From the NCBI RefSeq assembly GCF_002286775.1, contig NZ_NSGJ01000004.1:1-64000 (forward strand): a DNA stretch of 64,000 bases, given 5' to 3'. The translations under genes were made by a program, and so were the position numbers. This document shows positions 9,063 to 16,489 of the stretch, piece after piece. The first letter of the stretch is position 1. Every line of letters starts with the position of its first letter. The notes below the pieces were generated by a model, which did not search any database, was not told where the DNA came from, and saw only the letters and a list, made by a program, of their open reading frames with translations. The DNA is from Myroides sp. N17-2. GTDB taxonomy: Bacteria > Bacteroidota > Bacteroidia > Flavobacteriales > Flavobacteriaceae.

Positions 9063-9135
9063 ATAGTGACTCCATTAAAAAGGCTGTTCTAATGGAGTCA
9101 CTATGGACTCATTATGGACTCACTATGGACTCACC
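9063..9135. repeat. 11-bp repeat array with inverted arm (element 1)
   Basis: Four direct 11-bp units follow one another at 9092-9135: ATGGAGTCACT, then ATGGACTCATT, ATGGACTCACT and ATGGACTCACC. A perfect 15-bp inverted arm, ATAGTGACTCCATTA (9063-9077), pairs with 9090-9104 across a 12-nt loop and therefore covers the first, variant unit. The same architecture with other sequence occurs at 33592-33663. Function unknown. Confidence 0.85.
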
Positions 9136-9626
9136 CAAGCCAAAATAGCATAAAAATGCCTAAATTACCCTTATTAATGTATGCTTTGATTACTTTAAAA
9201 ATTGACCTTGAAGATTGGTCTAAAAAAATTACTAAATATTGATATTCAATGCTTTACAAATATACAAAATAAAAACAAATTATTTTCACTACACCTTTAT
9301 ATTTTGATACCAAATAAACAACCTCTTAGTGAAATTGTTGACTTTAAACATATAAAAAATTAATAATCAGTCATATAAACAGATCAAACAATAACTTAAA
9401 ATAACTTCATTCAATAGATCTAATATACTCAAATTTTGAAGATAAAAAACAGTACAGTTTTACAGTTACACAACTAACGAAAACCAATACTCAAGATAGT
9501 AGTCTAAGTACTATCTACAGAAAAAACCAACATAGCAAAAGTGACATTCACAGAAAACAACACATAATCAACACAATAGAAGTTTAAAAAAGTTATTTTT
9601 ATCTCTCATTACATCAAAATAAATAT

Positions 9627-9634
9627 TACCTTTG
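9627..9634 (+). promoter_or_regulatory. -7 box TACCTTTG of rpsP-rimM
   Basis: Exact consensus, 49 nt upstream of the rpsP ATG. The resulting leader carries a small hairpin, GAGGT (9651-9655) with ACCTC (9661-9665), just before the start region. Confidence 0.75.
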
Positions 9635-9682
9635 CCGGAATTATAAAACCGAGGTCGGGTACCTCAACTAATTAAATTAATT

Positions 9683-10210
9683 ATGTCTGTAAAAATTAGA
9701 TTACAAAGACACGGTAAAAAAGGGAAACCTTTTTACTGGGTAGTAGCTGCTGATGCACGTGCAACAAGAGATGGTAAATTCTTAGAGAAAATCGGAACTT
9801 ACAATCCTAATACTAACCCTGCAACTGTAGAATTAAATGTTGATTCTGCTGTTAAATGGTTATTCAACGGTGCTCAACCTACAGATACTGCTAGAACATT
9901 ACTTTCTTACAAAGGAGCAATGTTAAAACACCACTTACAAGGTGGAGTTAACAAAGGAGCTTTAACTCAAGAGCAAGCTGACGCGAAATTCGCTGCTTGG
10001 TTAGAAGAAAAAGCTAACAAAATCAACGCTAAGAAAGATGGTTTATCATCTAACAAAGCTGCTGACAAAGCTGCTAGATTAGCTGCTGAGAAAGAAGTAA
10101 ACGCTAAACGTGCTGCTGCTGCTCAAGCTAAAGCTGCTGCTGCTGTTGCTCCTGCAGAAGAAACTGCTGAAGTAGCTGCTGAAGAAAGCAACGAAGAAAC
10201 TCAAGCATAA
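9683..10210 (+). CDS. rpsP: 30S ribosomal protein S16
   Basis: 175 aa. The N-terminal ~85 residues are canonical S16 (MSVKIRLQRHGKKGKPFYWVV, then LEKIGTYNPN). The protein is longer than the ~80-90 aa of E. coli S16 because of an Ala/Lys/Glu-rich C-terminal extension, as is usual in Bacteroidota. S16 binds 16S rRNA early in 30S assembly. It is followed after 12 bp by rimM, whose product matures the same subunit, and both are transcribed from the box at 9627. Confidence 0.97.
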   Translation: MSVKIRLQRHGKKGKPFYWVVAADARATRDGKFLEKIGTYNPNTNPATVELNVDSAVKWLFNGAQPTDTARTLLSYKGAMLKHHLQGGVNKGALTQEQADAKFAAWLEEKANKINAKKDGLSSNKAADKAARLAAEKEVNAKRAAAAQAKAAAAVAPAEETAEVAAEESNEETQA

Positions 10211-10222
10211 TTTACTAGCGAG

Positions 10223-10753
10223 ATGCGTAAAAAGGATTGTTTCTATTTAGGCAAAATCGCAAAGAAATTTAGCTTTAAAGGGGAGGTACTTATTTATTTA
10301 GATACTGATGAACCTGAGTTATACGAAAACTTGGAATCAGTGTTCGTCGACTTCGACGGACAACTGGTTCCTTTTTTTATGTCACAAGCTTCATTACATA
10401 AAAGCGATTTTCTAAGAGTTAAATTCGAAGAATCTAACTCAGAAGAAGATGCTGACCGTTTAGTCGGATCAGAGATTTACCTACCTTTAACGATGCTTCC
10501 TAAATTAGAAGGAAACAAATTCTACTACCACGAGATCACTGACTTCGATGTAATAGATACGAATGAAGGAAATATAGGTACACTAAAAAGAGTAAATGAT
10601 AGTAACTACCAACCGATATTCGAAATAGACTTTAACGGAACTGAAATATTAGTACCGATGATCGATGAGCTTATACATAAAGTGGATCGTGAAAATAAAA
10701 AGCTATATCTACACGTACCCGTTGGACTATTAGATATCTACTTAAAGAGATAA
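10223..10753 (+). CDS. rimM: Ribosome maturation factor RimM
   Basis: 176 aa, normal length. The N-terminal RimM beta-barrel begins CFYLGKIAKKFSFKGEV. The C-terminal PRC-barrel part has FYYHEITDFDVID and ILVPMIDELI...DRENKKLYLHVP. RimM assists 30S assembly around S19 and the 16S 3' domain. It lies 12 bp after rpsP in the same operon, which ends at the terminator at 10771-10802. Confidence 0.96.
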   Translation: MRKKDCFYLGKIAKKFSFKGEVLIYLDTDEPELYENLESVFVDFDGQLVPFFMSQASLHKSDFLRVKFEESNSEEDADRLVGSEIYLPLTMLPKLEGNKFYYHEITDFDVIDTNEGNIGTLKRVNDSNYQPIFEIDFNGTEILVPMIDELIHKVDRENKKLYLHVPVGLLDIYLKR

Positions 10754-10770
10754 TATCTATCTTAATATAC

Positions 10771-10802
10771 AAAACCTCGAATCTGTTGATTCGAGGTTTT
10801 TT
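10771..10802 (+). terminator. Terminator of rpsP-rimM
   Basis: Perfect 12-13 bp stem AAAACCTCGAATC with GATTCGAGGTTTT, TGTT-type loop, then a T run. It starts about 18 bp after the rimM stop. Confidence 0.95.
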
Positions 10803-10883
10803 GTTATAACAACTTCTTAAACTGTATATTGTTAATTCAAATAGTATTTCTACATTTAATACTACCTTAAACACCATACTATT

Positions 10884-11576
10884 ATGATGATTAGCTATAT
10901 TACGAAAAACGACATCACTCCAGGTGAAGAGATTAAAGGGGTTGATATTCGAAAAGGTATCTTTCTCCTAATCCAAAGAGACTACCCGAGCTTCACTAAA
11001 CAAGATTTCATAACGATAGCTGAACTCAACAGGTATAGACGCCTATATCTTACTTCCTTAGTAATGCAAGAAAAAGGAGAAATGGATATATTGGACAAAG
11101 ATGTGATGAATGCTATTCAGAACAACGCCATATTATCTGAGAACATACAAGATGTAATAGAGGCAAAACTTACTTTAGGGCAACGAATAGCTGACAGAGT
11201 AGCTACCTTCGGTGGTAGTTGGACCTTTATCATTACTTTTTTTTCGTTTCTAATCATATGGATGGCAATAAACATTTGGGTATTCACTGCGAAGCCTTTT
11301 GACCCGTATCCCTTTATTTTATTAAATTTAATACTTTCTTGTTTGGCTGCTATACAAGCTCCAATCATTATGATGAGTCAAAATAGACAGGAACAAAAAG
11401 ATAGACAACGCAATGAACATGATTATAAAATCAACCTTAAAGCTGAATTAGAGATTAAGCTATTAAGCGAAAAGATAGATCACTTATTAGTACACCAAAA
11501 CAAAAAACTACTAGAAATACAGGAAGTGCAAATAGATTACCTTGAAGACTTATTAAAAGAGGTTAAGAAGAAATAG
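10884..11576 (+). CDS. DUF1003 family membrane protein
   Basis: 230 aa; two adjacent ATG codons (10884, 10887) could serve as start. Residues ~110-185 show the DUF1003 signature: a first hydrophobic helix (WTFIITFFSFLIIWMAINIW), then KPFDPYPFILLNLILS, a second helix with AAIQAPIIMMSQNRQ, and a basic QKDRQRNEHDYKIN stretch. A predicted coiled coil ends the protein. DUF1003 proteins are small inner-membrane proteins of unknown function. Monocistronic. Confidence 0.9.
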   Translation: MMISYITKNDITPGEEIKGVDIRKGIFLLIQRDYPSFTKQDFITIAELNRYRRLYLTSLVMQEKGEMDILDKDVMNAIQNNAILSENIQDVIEAKLTLGQRIADRVATFGGSWTFIITFFSFLIIWMAINIWVFTAKPFDPYPFILLNLILSCLAAIQAPIIMMSQNRQEQKDRQRNEHDYKINLKAELEIKLLSEKIDHLLVHQNKKLLEIQEVQIDYLEDLLKEVKKK

Positions 11577-11676
11577 AATTATTTTATTAACTCTATTTCA
11601 TATCTCTATATTTGTACTTTAAAGAAGTAGTATAAGATGTAGAGCATATAATACTTTACTAAATGAAGATTCTTGA

Positions 11677-12708
11677 CTATAGCATTCCATTATTACTCAG
11701 AACTCTTAACTCTTCTAAATTAGATTTTTCAATACCAAAATGCTTATAAAAGGCACTTTCTACATCATATGCGTACATGCTTTCAAAAAAGACCCAATCA
11801 TTCATATACGACTTTTTAAAATACTTTTCACTATCATTAATAATCATAATATCTCTAAGAACCCCAATAGAAGTAACCTCTCTACCATACTTTTCATAAG
11901 CTTCAAATAAATCATTAGGAATAATATCTTCTATTTGATTTAAAGTCTCCAAACCGTAGTTTCTTAATTCAGATATAATTTCAGGTATTTGCTTAATATT
12001 ATCAATATAATCTATTACTAAACTATCCTTAAAAAGCTTATCAATATAGCTTTGTAAAGAAGTAGAATCTATCGAAATATTTAAATTCCCTTTAGCAGTT
12101 TCCTCTTCTACCTCTTTTGAATAATTATCAATTTCATTAGATATTGTATTAAACTCATTATCTGCTAATTCTAACAAACCAGCTAATAATTTCAATCTAC
12201 GTTGTAGATCATCCTTCAACTTACCTCCAAATTTATAATTTCTATCATGTTCTATCTCTGCCCATGAATGTTGAAGTATTGTACGTATTTGAATCTCGAA
12301 CTTACAATCTCTAAACTTCTCAAATTCTGGCAACCCTAATCTATCTTCTTTAAAACTACATACATAATGCACAGATTTGTATCCCACTCTATCAATTCCA
12401 AGCTCAATACTCTTATCTGCACTATTCTGCTCATCAATTTCAAAATGCTGCTCTATAAGATTTCTTACAAGAGGAATAGTATCTTGGACATAGGTAATAA
12501 TTCTAATTCCAGACAAATCAGTTAGTTGAGATTGTTCTTTGTATTTTTTTACATCTAATTTCTTATTAAAACTTTCTAATGATTTCGTTCTTGAAGCAAC
12601 TTGATGATATTCAATATTCTCATTAGTAAAAATATCAGAGATAATCTCTTCTATCCTTTTACTAAACATTTCGTATAGAGGGCGATTCTTTTCAAACCAA
12701 TCTTTCAT
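11677..12708 (-). CDS. Orphan RelA/SpoT-domain nucleotide pyrophosphokinase
   Basis: 343 aa. Residues ~35-175 form a RelA/SpoT synthetase domain. Visible motifs are ASRTKSLESFNKKL (substrate-binding R/K/S), LTDLSGIRII (metal-binding Asp), RVGYKSVHYV (G-loop Tyr) and EIQIRTILQHSWAEIEH. All key synthetase residues appear present. There is no HD hydrolase domain and no TGS/ACT region, so it resembles a small alarmone synthetase. It has a long C-terminal extension (~170 aa, partly coiled) that ordinary RelP/RelQ enzymes (~210-250 aa) lack. Such extensions occur in some toxic SAS proteins; no partner antitoxin gene is adjacent. The product, (p)ppGpp or another, cannot be told from sequence. Confidence 0.85.
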   Translation of the reverse strand: MKDWFEKNRPLYEMFSKRIEEIISDIFTNENIEYHQVASRTKSLESFNKKLDVKKYKEQSQLTDLSGIRIITYVQDTIPLVRNLIEQHFEIDEQNSADKSIELGIDRVGYKSVHYVCSFKEDRLGLPEFEKFRDCKFEIQIRTILQHSWAEIEHDRNYKFGGKLKDDLQRRLKLLAGLLELADNEFNTISNEIDNYSKEVEEETAKGNLNISIDSTSLQSYIDKLFKDSLVIDYIDNIKQIPEIISELRNYGLETLNQIEDIIPNDLFEAYEKYGREVTSIGVLRDIMIINDSEKYFKKSYMNDWVFFESMYAYDVESAFYKHFGIEKSNLEELRVLSNNGML

Positions 12709-12880
12709 ATTCTCTTTTCTTTCAAATATAAAGACAATATACTATTTTAACTCTTTAAAAATCTTAAATCTACTATTGTATCTAAAATCAACTACTTCCT
12801 ATGAATATAGGATTTACAAAATAGGTAAGCAGCAATGTTCAGTTTCTGAACACTTTTAAACAAAGAGTTATTAAATAATG

Positions 12881-12888
12881 TACTTTTG
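12881..12888 (+). promoter_or_regulatory. -7 box TACTTTTG of trmN6
   Basis: Exact consensus. It overlaps the upstream GTG (12888) that could otherwise be taken as the start, so the first usable start is ATG 12906, leaving a leader of roughly 12 nt. Confidence 0.75.
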
Positions 12889-12905
12889 TGAAAAGAATAA
12901 ACAAG

Positions 12906-13613
12906 ATGTTTGAGTTTAAACAGTTCACAATACAGCAAGATAAATGCGCGATGAAGGTAGGTACAGATGGAGTGCTATTAGGCGCTTGGACACCTGTAGA
13001 TCACAATCCTTATAGTGTATTAGACATTGGGTCAGGTACAGGCCTATTAGCCCTTATGATGGCACAGCGTACAGGTGCTGAACAAATAGATGGAGTAGAA
13101 ATAGATGAGAGTGCGCATGAACAAGCTATTGATAACTTTGAGAACAGCCCATGGGGAGATAGACTATTCTGCTACCATGCTGACTTAGAGACTTTCGCTA
13201 ATGAGATGGAAGAAGAGTATGACTTGATTATCTCTAATCCTCCATTCTATAGTGAAGACTATCAAACAAATGATAAACAGAGAGACACTGCACGCTTTCA
13301 GGATGCGATGCCTTTTGACTTATTAGTTGAAGCTGTAGAATACTTTTTGTCTGAGAAAGGGGTATTTAGTGTAATCATTCCCGCTAAGGAAGAAGACACT
13401 ATGATCCGTTTAGCAGCGGAGTTTGGTATCTATCCATTTAAGGTAACTCGCGTTCGAGGGAACGAACAAGCCGAAATCAAGCGTAGCTTAATTGCTTTTT
13501 CACGTCAATTAGTAGATAAAATACCGTTAGACGAGCTAATTATCGAAGTAGAGAGACATCAGTACACCCCAGCATTTGAGGCACTTGTAAAGGATTTTTA
13601 CTTGAAATTATAA
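12906..13613 (+). CDS. trmN6: tRNA1(Val) adenine-37 N6-methyltransferase (TrmN6/YfiC type)
   Basis: 235 aa from ATG 12906; the longer frame from GTG 12888 would start inside the promoter box. It opens with FEFKQFTIQQDKCAMKVGTDGVLLGAW, characteristic of this family. Then comes the SAM-binding motif VLDIGSGTGLLALMMAQR, and the catalytic NPPF tetrapeptide of N6-adenine methyltransferases in IISNPPFYSEDY. The E. coli orthologue methylates A37 of tRNA1(Val). Single gene between the alarmone synthetase and the methionine leader region. Family assignment is firm; the exact tRNA target is transferred from E. coli. Confidence 0.9.
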   Translation: MFEFKQFTIQQDKCAMKVGTDGVLLGAWTPVDHNPYSVLDIGSGTGLLALMMAQRTGAEQIDGVEIDESAHEQAIDNFENSPWGDRLFCYHADLETFANEMEEEYDLIISNPPFYSEDYQTNDKQRDTARFQDAMPFDLLVEAVEYFLSEKGVFSVIIPAKEEDTMIRLAAEFGIYPFKVTRVRGNEQAEIKRSLIAFSRQLVDKIPLDELIIEVERHQYTPAFEALVKDFYLKL

Positions 13614-13628
13614 AAAAAGTTATTTTTA

Positions 13629-13662
13629 TTTTGTTTATTCCAAAATAAATTAGTGATATTTG
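13629..13662 (+). promoter_or_regulatory. Likely promoter of the methionine operon
   Basis: A TTTTG element (13629-13633) lies 21 bp before GATATTTG (13655-13662), one mismatch from TAnnTTTG. The spacing suits a Bacteroidota promoter. Transcription would start near 13668, about 20 nt before leader peptide 1. No second promoter-like box is visible between the two leaders. Confidence 0.55.
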
Positions 13663-13687
13663 TAACAACAAAAACAAAGAAGAAATA

Positions 13688-13759
13688 ATGAATACAGTTT
13701 ATACAATGATGATGACAATGATGATGTGGAGAAATCCGCAGGGCTTGTTATTTGCATAA
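13688..13759 (+). CDS. Methionine leader peptide 1
   Basis: A 23-codon frame, ATG 13688 to TAA 13759. Seven of its 23 residues are Met, and residues 7-13 read MMMTMMM. Codons 17-19 onward (CCG CAG GGC TTG) contain AGGGCTT, the same sequence as the 3' arm of the terminator just downstream. This segment can therefore pair with the terminator's 5' arm. A ribosome waiting for Met-tRNA on the Met run would leave it free, while a ribosome reaching the stop codon would cover it. This is how leader peptides of amino-acid operons work. The protein itself need have no function. Seen in sequence; the mechanism is inferred. Confidence 0.88.
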   Translation: MNTVYTMMMTMMMWRNPQGLLFA

Positions 13760-13791
13760 ACTTAAATTCAAAATAACATATATAAAGCCCT
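13738..13791 (+). promoter_or_regulatory. Antiterminator pairing of attenuator 1
   Basis: AGGGCTT at 13740-13746, inside the leader frame, is complementary to AAGCCCT at 13785-13791, the 5' arm of the terminator. With one bulged T the helix extends to GC (13738-13739) with GC (13793-13794). The two structures are mutually exclusive. Confidence 0.8.
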
Positions 13792-13815
13792 TGCAGTAGC
13801 GAGGGCTTTTTTTTT
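13784..13815 (+). terminator. Attenuator 1 terminator
   Basis: 11-bp stem AAAGCCCTTGC (13784-13794) with GCGAGGGCTTT (13799-13809), including one G-U pair, an AGTA loop and nine T (13807-13815). It lies 24 nt after the leader stop and before the operon, so it is an attenuator rather than a gene-end terminator. Confidence 0.92.
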
Positions 13816-13857
13816 ACACCAATTTCAACAGTATATAATTAGAATAAAAACAATACC

Positions 13858-13950
13858 ATGATTTACAATACTAACACAATGATGATGGCAATGATGATGA
13901 TGAACATGATGATGTTCACACCGCCCTATTGCCTAAAGTCAACGAGTTAG
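13858..13950 (+). CDS. Methionine leader peptide 2
   Basis: A 30-codon frame, ATG 13858 to TAG 13950, with 11 Met. Residues 8-19 read MMMAMMMMNMMM. Its sequence is not a copy of leader 1 outside the Met runs. Codons 24-27 (TAT TGC CTA AAG), starting 12 nt past the last Met codon, can pair with the 5' arm of the following terminator. It has no visible promoter of its own, so it would be reached only by polymerase that has passed attenuator 1. The frame ends 110 nt before metY. Confidence 0.88.
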   Translation: MIYNTNTMMMAMMMMNMMMFTPPYCLKSTS

Positions 13951-13997
13951 TCATAATCTAAAAACAAGATTAGAATACTTGAAGTCCTTTCGGCAGT
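13928..13997 (+). promoter_or_regulatory. Antiterminator pairing of attenuator 2
   Basis: ATTGCC (13928-13933) pairs with GGCAGT (13992-13997), and after one T-C mismatch AAAG (13935-13938) pairs with CTTT (13987-13990). That makes ten pairs with one mismatch. It uses the terminator's 5' arm and loop, so it excludes the terminator. A small hairpin TAATCT/AGATTA (13954-13972) lies between. Confidence 0.72.
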
Positions 13998-14015
13998 GCC
14001 GAAGGGACTTTTTTT
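13982..14015 (+). terminator. Attenuator 2 terminator
   Basis: 13-bp stem AAGTCCTTTCGGC (13982-13994) with GCCGAAGGGACTT (13998-14010), including one G-U pair, a 3-nt AGT loop and seven T (14009-14015). It stands 45 nt before the metY start. Confidence 0.93.
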
Positions 14016-14060
14016 ATGCCCACAAATTAGTAACTAAAACATTTAAAAACATAATCAACC

Positions 14061-15335
14061 ATGAGCAATTTAAACTTTTCAACACAAGCATTACACGCAG
14101 GACACAATGTACAAGCAACAGCAGGAACAAGAGCAGTGCCTATCTATCAGACTTCATCATATGTATTCGAAAATGCGGATCATGCAGCAGGTGCATTTAA
14201 CCTATCTATCCCTGCATATATCTATACAAGATTAAACAATCCTACTAACGATATCTTAGAACAACGCTTAGCAGCACTTGAGGGAGGTATCGGAGCAGTA
14301 GTAACAGCTTCAGGAGCATCAGCTATCTCTACAGCGTTCTTAACATTACTAAAAGCAGGTGACCATATATTATCATCTAATAGCTTATACGGTGGAACGT
14401 ATAACTTGTTTAATGTGTCGCTACCTCGTTTTGGTATCAACACTACATTCGTTGATCCCTCTAACATAGACAACTTCAGAAACAATATTCAAGACAATAC
14501 AAAAGCAATATTCGTAGAGAGTTTAGGTAATCCGAAGTTAGACATCATTAACCTTAAAGCAGTTGCAAAGATCGCTAAGGAGTTTAACATACCGTTTATC
14601 GTAGATAACACAGTAGCTTCTCCTGCTCTACTTAATCCAATACAACACGGTGCTAATATCGTCATTCACTCACTTACGAAATACATCACAGGGAATGGTA
14701 CTTCATTAGGAGGAGCAATAATTGATGCTGGAACATTCGATTGGTCAAGTGGTAAGTTCCCTGAGTTTACAGAGCCATCACCAGGATACCACGGTCTTGT
14801 TTATCACGAAGCTTTAGGTAATGCAGCATTCATAGCTAAGGTAAGAGTAGAAGGATTAAGAGATTTAGGCGCAGCACTTAGCCCACTTAATGCTTTCCAA
14901 ATCATTCAAGGATTAGAAACATTGCCTATCAGAATCCAAAAACACAGTGAGAACGCACTTGCATTAGCAGAGTGGTTAGAGAAGCAAGACACTGTAGCAT
15001 GGGTTAACTATCCAGGTCTGAAGTCAAGTGCTTACTACGATTTAGCAAAAGAGTACTTACCTAAAGGACAAAGTGGGGTAGTTACATTCGGATTGAAGAA
15101 AGGATTTGAAGCAGCGAAGACAGTTGCTAACGACACCAAGCTTTTCTCTTTAGTTGCAAACATCGGAGATACCAAGTCATTAATCATCCACCCTGCTTCT
15201 ACTACACATCAACAATTAAGCGTAGCAGAACAAAAAGCAACAGGAGTAGCGCCTGACTTAATCAGATTATCAGTAGGAATAGAAAACATCGAGGACTTAA
15301 AAGCAGATTTAGCTAACGTATTTAAAACATTATAA
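14061..15335 (+). CDS. metY: O-acetylhomoserine aminocarboxypropyltransferase (sulfhydrylase)
   Basis: 424 aa, normal for MetY. A PLP-dependent Cys/Met-metabolism enzyme with N-terminal STQALHAGHNVQATAGTRAVP, then the substrate-loop YTRLNNPTNDILEQRLAALEGG. The PLP-binding Lys lies near residue 208 in HSLTKYITGNGTSLGG. The C-terminal end has IRLSVGIENIEDL. It makes homocysteine directly from O-acetylhomoserine and sulfide. It is the first gene after two methionine attenuators; the next gene begins 1 bp after its stop, so translation is probably coupled. Confidence 0.94.
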   Translation: MSNLNFSTQALHAGHNVQATAGTRAVPIYQTSSYVFENADHAAGAFNLSIPAYIYTRLNNPTNDILEQRLAALEGGIGAVVTASGASAISTAFLTLLKAGDHILSSNSLYGGTYNLFNVSLPRFGINTTFVDPSNIDNFRNNIQDNTKAIFVESLGNPKLDIINLKAVAKIAKEFNIPFIVDNTVASPALLNPIQHGANIVIHSLTKYITGNGTSLGGAIIDAGTFDWSSGKFPEFTEPSPGYHGLVYHEALGNAAFIAKVRVEGLRDLGAALSPLNAFQIIQGLETLPIRIQKHSENALALAEWLEKQDTVAWVNYPGLKSSAYYDLAKEYLPKGQSGVVTFGLKKGFEAAKTVANDTKLFSLVANIGDTKSLIIHPASTTHQQLSVAEQKATGVAPDLIRLSVGIENIEDLKADLANVFKTL

Positions 15336-15336
15336 A

Positions 15337-16476
15337 ATGAGTACCCAAACAGATATACTAAAACACATTCCGATAGACCCACATACAGGAGCTATAGCAG
15401 TGCCAATCTATCAGACCTCAACATTCGGTCAAGAAGCACCAGGTGTCAATAAGGGATTTGATTACGGTCGTACTAATAACCCTACACGTCAAGTACTTGA
15501 AGACTTGATCGCTTCTTTAGAGAATGGAGCAAAGGGATTTGCTTTTGGAAGTGGACTTGCAGCGATAGATGCTGTGTTTAAAACTTTAAGTCAAGGAGAT
15601 GAAGTCATTGCAGTCGCTAATATTTACGGTGGGACATACAGACTGTTGAATGAGGTATATGCGAAGTTTGGGATCAAGACACATTATGTAGATACAACAG
15701 TGGTAGAGAATATAGAAAAGGCAATCAACAGTAAAACCAAGTTGATTTGGATAGAAAGCCCTACTAACCCTACCCTACGAATATCAGATATTCAAGCCAT
15801 CGCTACTATTGCTAAGAAACACAAGGTTTGGCTATGCGTTGATAATACTTTCGCTACCCCAATAGCACAGAAGCCATTAGACTTAGGAGCAGACCTTGTC
15901 GTACACAGTGCCACTAAATATATCGCAGGGCATTCAGACGTAGTAGCAGGCTTAGTTATTACTAAGACAGAAGAGATTGGTAAGATTATTAAGTTTCATC
16001 AGAACTCCACAGGTGCAATCCTTAGTCCTTTTGATAGCTTTCTTACCATAAGAGGAATTGAAACTCTGCTGTTAAGATATAAGGGATATTCAGAGAATGC
16101 CTTACAGATAGCAGAATACCTCAGCACACATCCTAAGATAGACAAGATATATTATCCAGGATTAAAAAGTCACGAAGGACACGAGTTGGCTAAGAAGCAA
16201 CAGAAATACTATGGAGGAGTCATCAGTTTTGACTTAAAAGACAATACTAAAGTAGCTGCCTTAAAGTTCATTCAAGGATTAGAACTATTCACACTGACAG
16301 AGGGATTAGGAGGAATAAAGAGTTTAAGCAACTACCCTTTTGAGATGTCACATGGATCAGTTCCCAAAGAAACAAAAATACAAGCAGGTATATCAGAAAG
16401 CTTAATACGCTTATCTATCGGCTTAGAAGAAACAGAAGATTTAATAGAAGATATCAAACAAGCATTAGCACTATAA
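15337..16476 (+). CDS. Cystathionine gamma-synthase/beta-lyase family enzyme
   Basis: 379 aa, the second PLP-dependent enzyme of this superfamily in the operon. It has DPHTGAIAVPIYQTSTF near the N terminus and YGRTNNPTRQVLEDLIASLE. The PLP Lys near residue 195 lies in HSATKYIAGHSDVVAG, followed by FTLTEGLGGIKSL and ESLIRLSIGLEETEDL. The motif set is that of MetB/MetC/Mgl enzymes. I cannot separate synthase (metB) from lyase (metC) by eye. Either would complete transsulfuration beside the two direct sulfhydrylases. It follows metY by 1 bp and precedes metX by 13 bp. Confidence 0.88.
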   Translation: MSTQTDILKHIPIDPHTGAIAVPIYQTSTFGQEAPGVNKGFDYGRTNNPTRQVLEDLIASLENGAKGFAFGSGLAAIDAVFKTLSQGDEVIAVANIYGGTYRLLNEVYAKFGIKTHYVDTTVVENIEKAINSKTKLIWIESPTNPTLRISDIQAIATIAKKHKVWLCVDNTFATPIAQKPLDLGADLVVHSATKYIAGHSDVVAGLVITKTEEIGKIIKFHQNSTGAILSPFDSFLTIRGIETLLLRYKGYSENALQIAEYLSTHPKIDKIYYPGLKSHEGHELAKKQQKYYGGVISFDLKDNTKVAALKFIQGLELFTLTEGLGGIKSLSNYPFEMSHGSVPKETKIQAGISESLIRLSIGLEETEDLIEDIKQALAL

Positions 16477-16489
16477 ACAATAGAATACC

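Larger units (their letters stand above)
8726..9626. other. Long non-coding region upstream of rpsP
   Basis: About 900 bases with no credible reading frame on either strand. It contains an isolated TATCTTTG box at 8890-8897 (plus strand) with no gene after it, and an 11-bp repeat array at 9063-9135. The rest is AT-rich. A small RNA transcribed from ~8903 is possible but unsupported beyond the promoter-like box. Confidence 0.6.

Noticed and set aside
13614..14060. SAM riboswitch or T-box upstream of metY
   Set aside because: I found no T-box motif and no SAM aptamer pattern; the two Met-rich frames and their terminators account for the region. A covariance search could still test this.
13979..14200. 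73-codon frame overlapping the second attenuator and metY
   Set aside because: It starts within the terminator stem and overlaps metY in another frame; metY has all the family motifs.
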